NCBI GenBank assembly: GCA_034509755.1
Contig: CM067547.1
Span: 51,278,859 to 51,342,858, forward strand
Direction of reading: 5' to 3'
From: Anisodus tanguticus
Lineage: Eukaryota > Streptophyta > Magnoliopsida > Solanales > Solanaceae
DNA length: 64,000 nucleotides
The notes under the pieces were generated by a model, which searched no databases, was not told the origin of the DNA, and saw only the letters and a list, made by a program, of their open reading frames with translations. Positions 1-9,800 of this stretch are shown here, one piece after another. Position numbers and translations under genes: made by a program. The stretch's first letter is position 1. Each line of letters starts with the position of its first letter.

Positions 1-54
1 TTGTCGGATCCACAACTTATGATAACATGACCAATCACTTATTGTGTTAAGTGT

Positions 55-66
55 CGGCTCTGATAC
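55..66 (-). other. copia primer-binding site (minus strand)
   Basis: The plus strand reads 'gctctgatacca', the reverse complement of TGGTATCAGAGC. That is the initiator-tRNA-Met primer-binding site of plant Ty1/copia elements. It lies directly beside the LTR at 71-971, so the element body is on the minus strand and continues left out of the window. Confidence 0.8.
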
Positions 67-70
67 CACT

Positions 71-971
71 TGAAATGTGTCATAGGCTACGAGAAGTAAA
101 AACAAGAGATGGAATAAATTGAATGCCAATTCTGTTTCAGAATGTCGTCTATTATGTCGTCTGACACTAGTAACAACACTTAGTAAAACAGTAACTTTAA
201 AGAGTAAATGCAGCGGAATTTAAAGAACACAATGGTTTAAAATTTTCATTTGTTATATATATTATATAACTTATGATGGTCAATGACCAGATGTATTATA
301 TATATATTATATATAAAAAATACAAATTTCTCTCTTTACAGATTTACAATATAAAATTGAAAGGAATTAAAAGTTGAAGTCGCAAATGACTTCTGCCTGA
401 AAAATCTAACTAATTAGACATAGACAACCTCTCATTACAATAGCTCCATACAAAACTAATCTAGAATCTAAACATCAATTGTAATGTTGGACAAAATGTT
501 GTCGACATACTTAGACAACACTTATGATCTAGATTTCTGAGATGAAACCCCGAGAGTTCTCTTGGTATTTTTGCAATCTAATTCTGGATATCGATTCATT
601 GTTGTGACCTCTCTATTTATAGCAGAGAGTCTTCTTTGAAAAACTCATCGATTGGTTGTGGAGGTTGAAGGAAAGGTGGGCAGTTGGTAGGGTTTGTTGG
701 AGACGATCAAGGAGAAAAATCCTCTAACAATTTTGACTTGTTCCTCATCAAGAGCAGCAACCTTGACTCGTTCTTCACACGTGTTTACCAACTCCTTTTT
801 ACCTTGTCAAGTCATATTTACCACATAGTAATTATTCAGTGAAGTAAGTCAAAATTTGTTCTGAAAATGTTAGTCCGAATGTTGTGCAACATTTGTCCCA
901 GCATTTTTATACATTCAAATCAGTACTTTAGGAGATATGTTGGGTCAAATATCACAACATCAAATCCAACA
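71..971 (-). mobile_element. copia-type 5' LTR, element truncated by window edge
   Basis: Read on the minus strand this block starts 'TGTTGGATTTGATG' at 971 and ends beside the primer-binding site at 55-66, giving the usual TG...CA shape. A TATA box (TATAAATA, minus strand) lies at 614-621, followed by the expected leader. The LTR is about 900 bp. Bases 972-976 ('ttaac') would be the target duplication, but the other end is outside the window. No protein domain of this element is visible. Confidence 0.7.
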
Positions 972-1893
972 TTAACAATAACATATATTTTAAACTCCTC
1001 TGACCGTTGACCAAACTTATGTGATAGTAAGTTGGCTGAGTTGGACAAAATGCGTGAAAAACACGCGTATGAAGCGAGTAAAATCAATTATTTTGATTAA
1101 AAAATTAAATATTTCAAAGGGTAAAAAAATAAAAAATAATTTAAAATATATATTTCCCACCCCAACACCAGTGACCCCCGTGTTCTTCTTCTTCATATCA
1201 CCCCCTCCCTCTATGCAGCCACCATCCCTGTTCTTTTTCTTCATCACCCCCCCACACACTTCTGAATTAGGATAATCTTTCTATCTTTCAACATTTGGGT
1301 TTTCTCAACTGGGTTTAAGATCTTTCAACATTTGGATTTTGCTTAAACTTAGTAAATAATGCAGATCAATATCTTAATTGTGATTGCAAGTGGCCTTTGT
1401 TATTTTGGTACATGAACTTTTGGGGTTGGGAATTTTTCTATGAGCATTATGCAACGGCATTTTTTGAAAGAATTTGAATGGAAATTATGATCTCTAATTT
1501 CCTCTTGGTTGTGGAAATTATCTCCGGTGGGTAGAACTTCCCAATTTTCTCTCCCATTAGATCTAAGGACCTTATTTCAAGCATTTTGCAACTCTAAAAT
1601 GGGTAAACATGATCTTCGTCTTTCTTACAATTTTTTTGGAACTTCAGATTTTGAGGGAGAATTTAGTAGGTTAATCATGTGTTTTCATTTAGAGGAGGAA
1701 GGAGTGGTGGTGGGTGGAAATGGTTTTGAGAGAGAAGAGAAGGATTTTTTTTTTTTAGAAAGGGGATAGAATTTGATTTTCTTATAAAAGTTAGTTTATA
1801 TATAAATAAATAATGATATCGCATCAATTTATCTATGTGAATCTGACGTGTCCTCCATGTCAGAGCGGGTGAACACCACATAGTGTCAGAGGG
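972..1893. other. intergenic, low-complexity
   Basis: No gene is supported. There is a C-rich/CTT-rich stretch at 1157-1260 and a T-run near 1745. Short open frames on both strands here have biased composition (poly-Phe, Pro/Ser) and no recognisable domain, so I leave them out. Confidence 0.6.
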
Positions 1894-1901
1894 GTTTAAA
1901 A
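1894..1901. repeat. 8-bp target site duplication, left copy
   Basis: 'gtttaaaa' lies immediately before the left hAT terminus and is repeated exactly at 5188-5195 after the right terminus. Eight base pairs is the diagnostic duplication length for the hAT superfamily. Confidence 0.9.
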
Positions 1902-4900
1902 TAGGGGTGGCCAGTGGGCTGGGTCGGGGCGGGATCCCGGGGGACGGGTCGGGTTGCGGGATTTGGGAGATTTTTTTAGACACTTAATTTTAAAAAATAT
2001 ATATTTAAATATTTAAATAATTGAATAAAATAGTGAATAAAAATATCTCAATGATGTTTTTGTGCATCTTATATTATTTAATAGAAATATAAAAAAAAAT
2101 TGTAATATAATTTCAAAATTCTAACTTTGTTTCGTAGTTCAAAAGTTGCAAATCACATACTAAAATTGCCATTAAAAATATTACATAGTCAACCATACTC
2201 TTTCTAATTTCCTCACAATCTCGTGAGGATCTTCTGTCGGAATTAGAAGTCGTTGGTCAAATTGTTCGACGTCGCTTCCTGCTCCATCGGATATGATTTC
2301 GTTGTAGTTGTAGTCGTCTTCTTCGTTGATCTCTGGTTGACCGCACCTTCTACGCTCCGCTCTAATTCAATCTCTGAATAAAACTGCAATCTCCAAGCTG
2401 TCTCTCGCCAATGAGTGTCTATGCTCTCCTATTTAAAACCTTCCAACAGAAAAAAGGCTTTCCGAAGCTGTTGATGACGCTTGAATATTCAACACATCTT
2501 GAGCCATCTTTGTTAGTGTCGGAAATGTCTTCTCATTCTCCATCCAATATCTCGACAAATCTTCATGTCCATCTTCATTGATAATTGTTTCGTACGATAC
2601 AACACCCTGCAAGACATAAACATCAAACTCGCTAATTTGTGAAGAAGTTGAACCACTATACATTCTATTTCTAAGGCTTTGAATACTTGAGGCGGAAACA
2701 TCATGTCTTTTAAAAGGTTGCAGCGAATTAGAAAAATATGGTGCAAAAGCCTATTGATTATTTGCACTTTGTTCTTGGTTTTTTTTTTTTTTTTTGCATT
2801 CAGTGTGTATGCTAGATGTAACTTCTTCTCTAGTTGGTTCGTGAGTTGGTTCTTTATTTGGGTCTGTTGGACTTGGATGTGGAAGTATTACTATACTTTC
2901 ATAAATCGTTTCAACAAGTGATTTATAACCATTTGCTTTAATAGTCGGATTTAATACAACACCAAAAATATAAATATTGGGAATAGGAAAAAATATTTTT
3001 TAAATTTTATAAACATATTTTTAATAGATGGAGCGTAAGATGATTGTTGTATATATTCACTAAGTAACAAAAATATTATAATTATATAAAATAACATAGT
3101 TGAAATAGTAGGATAAAAAATACTAGAAAATTCTTTAGTAGCTAGAAAAAAATTCTCTAAAAATCCAGTAAGTTCTAAAAAAAATCTCAATCATTATCTA
3201 CAAGTACATCCCTTAGATTTTGATTATGGGCGTTAAATAATAAAGTTATAGGTCTTCTATACCCGTGAGCAACAAGTAGTTGTTCATACAGAGAATTCCA
3301 CCTAGTCGCTACTTCTTCTAGAATTTTTCTATAAGGTAATCCACAATTATGACAAGTTTTTTATACTCTTTGGGCCTTTGTATTTTATTATCTTTAAAAA
3401 TAAAGTTTATAGCAAATTGTTCTTTATCAAAAATGTTTTCAAAAAGTTTTAGACCATCATTTACAACTAAGTTATAAATATGACATGCACATCTTATATG
3501 AAAATTATCGGGAAAAGATAGAGTTATTCGAGTTTTTAAAAGGTTTACAACATAATCATTAGAAGTAGCATTATCTAATGTAATAGTAATAATTTTATCA
3601 GTTATTCCATAATATTCACAAATTTCATGAATATTTCTTGCAATAAAAGATCCAGTGTGCCTATCATCAATATATCTATATGCTAAAATACATTTTTGCA
3701 TAAACCAATTCTAATCTATCCAATAAATGTTACAATTAAATAATCATTACCGTTAGTACTACAACCTATATCAGAAGCGATAGCCATTTTGTCATTAAAA
3801 TGATATAATGCATAACGTAAATACTGTTGATATTCATGTGCAAATTTAAAAACGTCTCTTCTAACAGTTGATCTAGGAAAATCGTTAAAAGCAGGATTAT
3901 ACGTTTCTCTAATGTAATGAATAAAAACATGAGAGGGAGGAAAGAAAAAGGCAAACCCTCCACCGCAACTAATTTTTCTATATTTTCCCAATCTTTGTGT
4001 TTATCATATTTAGGACCTATAATTCTCCCCGTCATTGGGTTAATTCGACCATGTACTTGGTCGGGGACACTATGTGAACCTTGTCCCGACTCAGAAGGCA
4101 TTGGCACACTCGATTTTTCTGCCATGTATTGGTTATAACTTGCTTTGTGAGAGTTTTCTACATGTCTCATTAAACCTCCCGTCCCACCTTGACCTTTTTC
4201 GGTTTTAAATTTATAAACTTCTTTACAAATTTTACATCTAGCTAGTTGATTATCAATGTCTCTATCAAAAAAATCTCATGCATGTGATTTTAATTTTCGT
4301 TGTCTTGGCCTCGACTCATACTAGGGGGAATATGAGGCATTCTAGTTTCAGTTTCAGCCTGAGACTCAGTCTAAGCCTGAGGTGGAGGTGCACTAGTGGG
4401 TGTGTTATCTAAATTATCTTCTCATTTATTTTCTAAATTAAAGCCTGGTTCAGATGCAAAATAAAGCTCATGATCTAGTGGTATATTAATATTAATATTA
4501 ACATTAAAAAAATCAATTTCATCTACATGAGTGAAATCATCGTAATTAGGATTACTAGAAGATGCACCCTTACTCCTGTTACCCCTAGTACCTCTACCAG
4601 AAATAAAACGTTCAATTCGTTCCATTATAATTATGTAAATAAATAATTAAAGATAATGAAATTAAGTACGATAATTAAAATTAAGTAATAATAATAATTT
4701 AAAGAATGACCGGAGGTACCAAACGCCGACGTAACGTCGACGTGTAATCGAGGTTGAAAATTGAAACTTTACTTGATGGATGATCTTCAAGCTAGTTGCC
4801 AAATTCACTCCTAATTTTTAAACTTTGATATAAATAAGAAAATAAAATAAAATATTTAGTAGGCAATGTAGACTTGTAGAGAGATAGATAAAGAGATTAG

Positions 4901-5187
4901 AGAGATAGTAGGAAGATTTGTGAAAAAATGAAGAGGAAAATGAGATATTTATAGTTGAGAAATAGGGTTAAAGTGTAAATATACTAACTTAGGGGTTAAA
5001 ATAAATATTAAGAGGGTAGGGGTTTTATGGAGTGGGGGGGGGGGGGGGGGCAAAATGACCGTTATAAACGTTGCACAACGGCCAAAATCTAAATTTGGTC
5101 GTTGTTTAACCGGACGTTGCGGGTCGGGCCGGTAAGCGGGCCGAGCCAGGTCAGGATCGGGCCAACCCGGCCCACTGAACAACCCTA
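1902..5187 (-). mobile_element. complete hAT transposon, 3286 bp, with decayed transposase
   Basis: The ends are imperfect inverted repeats of about 26 bp. The left end is 'taggggtggccagtgggc'. The right end read inward is 'tagggttgttcagtgggc'. Both then run into GC-rich subterminal sequence (gggt.gg repeats), unlike the AT-rich interior. Exact 8-bp duplications flank the element. The transposase gene is on the minus strand in several frames, so the copy is probably non-autonomous but its termini could still be mobilised. A run of 17 G lies at 5034-5050. The architecture (BED finger, RNase-H-like core, hAT C-terminal dimerisation domain) fits plant RICESLEEPER/Tag-type hATs. Confidence 0.92.
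2433..4625 (-). pseudogene. hAT transposase (BED finger + RNase H + hATC), broken
   Basis: Pieces in order on the minus strand: the N-terminus at 4625-4422 (begins MERIERFISGRG); a BED zinc finger near 4250-4140 (CKICKEVYKF ... MRHVENSHK, giving C-x2-C ... H-x4-H); a core piece at 3991-3716 with 'IASDIGCSTNGNDY', the first catalytic-Asp region; a piece at 3701-3318 with 'ITLDNATSND', the second Asp region; and the dimerisation domain at 2663-2433, ending 'ASSTASESLFSVGRF'. Stop codons and frameshifts separate the pieces, for example after 4422 and near 3960. The usual length is about 650-700 aa, so most of the gene is present but not translatable as one protein. The transposase would cut at the element's own termini. 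Confidence 0.85.
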
Positions 5188-5195
5188 GTTTAAAA
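5188..5195. repeat. 8-bp target site duplication, right copy
   Basis: 'gtttaaaa', identical to 1894-1901. Confidence 0.9.
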
Positions 5196-5855
5196 TATAT
5201 GTTTTGAACATGATAAGGGATCTGGATGAAACTTTGTGAAGTATAAATATCAGGATGACAAATCAGGACAAGAAGGGTCTCCCAGACTATTCCGCCTTTA
5301 TTAAATGAACAATTTGGAGTCTTGCCTAACTCCTCTATCAATATGATGGAACTTTGATTTAAAAAAAGTAATACGTAGTAATTATTTTTCTTTAACATTT
5401 CAATAATATATGCTAAAACAATTAGATTGGGTTTGGTTTCATTGTGGAAATTTATAGTAGATGAAAACAAAATTAATCATTGGCCAATGTAGTATTTTTC
5501 TGTATAAATAAATATCCACAAGAGGGCGAGTTTGAGTTGTAAAATCTCATTCCCAATTTGGTAATTAATCCTTTTGGACCCCCTTAACCAAACAAAAATA
5601 AGACTAGATATAAAAGGTGGTTAAAATATACGCACACTAAATTCTAAGGATAAATCATCAATTTTATAATATTTTAATGATTCATTGGGGGACAAAATCT
5701 TCTCTCCTTTTAGAATTCTTTCTCCCACACACCTTTTTTGCCCTCTTTCACCGAGGAGGAAAGAATAATTTATAATATTCCAAGCGGACAGATCTATCAT
5801 ATTCATCTAACAAGTAGTAGTATTTGTGATATCCCATTTTACTTTAGTAATATCA
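5196..5855. other. intergenic, no gene seen
   Basis: AT-rich sequence with no domain-bearing frame. Short minus-strand open frames near 5620-5806 show no recognisable motif. Confidence 0.5.
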
Positions 5856-5859
5856 TCAA

Positions 5860-5965
5860 AGTGGACAGAGTTACCTGATACCGATGGTTGTCGGGAGATG
5901 ACAGCTATTTCGTAAAATTAGTCGAAGTGTGCGCAAAGCTGGTCCGGACACCACAATTATAAAAA
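5860..5965 (+). mobile_element. Au-type SINE, 5'-truncated
   Basis: Carries the 3' half typical of this SINE: 'attagtcgaagtgtgcgc' then 'tggtccggacacca', followed by an A-run at 5957-5968. The tRNA-like head with A and B boxes is missing. The full-length relative in this window is at 29312-29497. Confidence 0.7.
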
Positions 5966-6750
5966 AAAAATCATGAAAGAAACACTCCGACACCTTTGAC
6001 TTTTTTCTTTCGTGTATTAACCATTACTCAGCTAGATACTTTTATTTCTTATTTATAGATAGTAGATTAAAATATCACTAGGTAATTAAGGAAAATCAAT
6101 CCTTCATTCCTTTATGAAAATAGATCTCCAAATATAACTCGTAGATGAAGAATTTGCTTACTATGATCCTTAAGCGATAATCAATTTAGCTTTGTCAATC
6201 AATTTATTTAAAGCATAATTTGTTCAACATATATATTAGCAGTCTCAGCTTTTAATCTAACACTACTCAAAGTCAGCGTGTAATGCTCATTTTGGCAAAT
6301 AACTACACTAAAGTTTTGAACTATTGATTAGAGGTAAATTACTTTCAATTATGAAATAACAACATAAATTTAACATAATACATCGATAATTAAATGGTGG
6401 AACAATTGGTAATCTTGATAAATTTGTAAATATTCACAAGCAAGGGGATAGAAAGTGCACATTCCAATTAATTGAATGTCAAATGTGCTTAATCAAATAT
6501 AAAAAAAAACTAAAATCAGAATTTATCAATAATTAAGTGACCGAAAGTAATTCAGTTAAGAAAATTTTGAATTTTCAAAAACTAGGGGGAGGCTTTGATC
6601 AAGGAAACGTTAAAGGATACATTAGTTTAATGCTAGAACAAAACCAAATCATTTTAGATGGAAAGTAATCAGCTGCAAATCAAAAGATTTAATTGATTCT
6701 ACTTAATTATATTGAAGTCAGTTACATTTCCTAATCTGCCATTTCTTCAA
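5966..6750. other. 5' flank of gene 1, no clear feature
   Basis: AT-rich intergenic DNA upstream of the seven-exon gene. I see no open frame with a domain and no convincing TATA box close to the start. The last stretch, from about 6755, is a SINE. Confidence 0.4.
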
Positions 6751-6754
6751 ACTT

Positions 6755-6882
6755 CAAGTTTTCTTTTTTGTTTCCCGCCTGTGTCCAGTATCCCCTTTGG
6801 GTCCCGACTAATCCGAACTAACGTCGCGTAATTAGATTTTTTTCCATTAACATGCTCGAACTCGAGACCTCTGATTTTGGGA
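6755..6882 (-). mobile_element. tRNA-derived SINE abutting the gene 1 start codon
   Basis: Read on the minus strand: a B-box-like 'gaggtctcgagttcgagc', then 'ggattagtcgggaccc', then 'ggacacaggcgggaaac' and an A-rich tail at the plus-strand left end. This order matches a common Solanaceae SINE whose 3' end reads 'ggtgggaaacc(A)n'. It ends about 12 bp before the ATG at 6894 and contains another in-frame ATG at 6852. Confidence 0.6.
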
Positions 6883-6893
6883 AGTTGATCGAA

Positions 6894-9800
6894 ATGGAAT
6901 GTTATGGAGGGACGAAAAAGAGAAGTTTTAGTTATGATATTGGAGATCAAAAGCTTAAGCTCATTGATATTTCCTCTGAGGAAGATTGTCTTATTGATTC
7001 TCCTTTGTTTGATTCACTTGAAGATCTTCGCCTTTCAGGTCAGTAATTCTCTTGGTCATATGTGTGTATGTTTCATTTATGTTTTGAACTTGCAGTTTAT
7101 ATGACGGGATTTGATTGGAAACAAAACTTAAGATGTTAATTTGACTTATATGTTATATTTAGTACAATGAACGAAAAATATTAATGTGATCCTTGACGAG
7201 TTAGTCTGATAGAGAAAACATCACCTTAAAGTCTAAAGTTGTGAAGTTCGATGAATTTGAATTTTAAAATTTGTAATGGTTTATTGAAAGAAGGGAACCT
7301 TGGAGTAACAATAAAATTATTTTTGTGTGACGTATATATGTTACGGGTTCGACCCATATAATCAGCCACTAATGTATTATGTATGCGTCAGAATAGGTTA
7401 TCTACATCACAACCCCTTAAGGTGGTGCTGCCCTTCCTCCAAACCCTACTTGACGTGGGATGCTTCGTGTATACTGAATTGCCCTTTTCTTTTTTAACAG
7501 TTAATATAATCGTTGATGAGTTAGTTTGATAGAGAAAACATCACCTTCAAGTCTAAAGTTGATAAGTTCGATGAATTTGAATTTTAAAAATTTGTAACAG
7601 TTGTACAGAAGTAGAATGATGTGGTTTTCGGATTTTACAAAATGGGAAGAATGTCATATATATTGAGATGAAGAGAGTATTTGATAATTTTTCCATGAAA
7701 TTTAACTTTTGCTGAAAGCAATGGCTAGACTAGATTTTCACTATATATACATAAAAGAATTTGACCTTGTATATACAATATGATTTTCGGACGTCCGCCC
7801 CTCAAGTTCCACCCTCGGCTGAAAGTATCTTAAGAGGACGGTAGTGTAGAAGACAGAACAACCTCATTTCTTTGAATTTGAACTTAGAAGTTGTACATCT
7901 TTTTGGACTAAAACCTAATCATGTCGTGTTATTTGGGAATGAGTTGAAATGAATTCATTTTGTGGGGAGTTATGTGTTACAATAGCCCAGTACAACGGAG
8001 AAAGTTGAGTCTTGGTGTACAATTTTTAATTTGTTCTACTATATATGCAGTGGTCCCAAACAATTTCACTTGATGTCATTTCTGCAGTAACATTGGACAG
8101 TATAAATGATAATGGTGAGGGTTCAAATTTATCAAGAACTTCCTTTCAAAGAGATAAAACAACACAAGTGAACCAACAGAAGGAGCTAAAGCATTTGTCT
8201 TCTGCACCTATTCAGCCAGGAAGACCTAGTTTCTTGCGCAAAAGTTCAGCTTGGGATAATGCCTTCTTCACTAGTGCAGGTACTAATTTATATATATAGA
8301 TATTTTTTATGACGGTGGTGCTCACGCCAGCTTCCGCGCACTTGACTATTCCATAAGGTACCTGCTATCTTCCACCAGCACAAATACCGAGTAATTTTGC
8401 CCAGCAGACAAATGAGAAGAAATCTCCTAGCGCTTTTTTGCCTCTGCTGGGACTTGAACTTGAAACCTCATGATTTTCCTCCCACTTTATTAACCACTAG
8501 GACACGATCTTAGGTGTACTAGTCAATATTTTTAGTGTAAATTTTCATCTATTATTGTCTCTATACATGTCAATGCAGTTAGTTGTCTGTACGATTTTAT
8601 ATACTTCATCCATCGACAAGAGTTGATCTATATATAGGTCATATCATATGAATTAGTCGGAATTAGGTTTTAGTCATTAGTATGGTCGCTTTAGGTCTAA
8701 TGTTTTCTAGGAGTTTTAATCCTGTCAGAGATTTGTATGCCAATAGAAAGTATAGAAAACTTCTAGTGCTTAATTTCAATTTCATATAATATTGGATTGA
8801 GATGAGCTTAATGGAGCGACATGGACAGGGATTGAGGGGCAGTTGTTATATCTATTGACAGGTCTTCTGGATCCACATGAACTAATTGATGAATGTTTAT
8901 ATAAGCAATATTAGTCGGGATTAAATCTTAGTCATGTTAGTCCATTACTTTGTCCAATATTTTCTAAGTCTTTGTCTTGTCAGAGATTTGTATGCCAATA
9001 AAAAATATAGATAATTTCTAGTGCTTAATTTTACTGTTATCGTTTATAATATCGAACTTGGATGAGTTGAAATGAAGCTGATGGACAATGAAGATTCGCA
9101 TAGCCTACCCTGACTTAATTGGGATTGACAGGTCTTCTGGATCCACATGAACTATCATTGATGAACAAAGATTTTGACACATCAGAGGGGCATCTCTTGC
9201 CTGTCATCCTAGAAGATGTACGCGCTCGAAGGCCAGTCCTACCGTCTATTTCAGATTTTGGAACTGGCTCCAGGAACACGGTTAGTCACATAGCCGACAC
9301 TATTAAATGGATGGTTCCCTTTCTTTACAAGTATTATGTGGATCGTTTAAGCGATTAACGCTCCCATTTTTAATTTGTCAGATTGATCGCGGGCCAGTTT
9401 CCAAAAGGAAAAACATCAATAATGTAAGAGCAGAGAGAAGTAAAACAGAGGTTAATGTTGTTATATACATTTACCAAATGCATGACTTCCAAGAGTAAAA
9501 TGAAGTTATTCACATTTTACCATACTATTGTATACTACTGGTTAATTGCTTTGAGTTTTAACTATTATTAGTGAATGTATAACTGGTTGAGTTATGTGTA
9601 AGATAGGCGGAGTGTTATTATTTGTCGAGAATGGCACATAATATATATTAACTTCAGTATATACTGACAATGTAGAAATCTTTTATACTATCAGGTCATC
9701 TTAGAGTTAATTAAAGGTAATTTCTCGTATTCAGTGGGATCAGACTATAAATAGACTGGAAAATAAGCAGATAACCTATAATAGGTTAAATTACGCTGAT

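Noticed and set aside
1017..1275. Overlapping open frames on both strands (80 and 84 aa)
   Set aside because: Built from C-rich and T-rich low-complexity DNA, mirror images of one another, with no domain.
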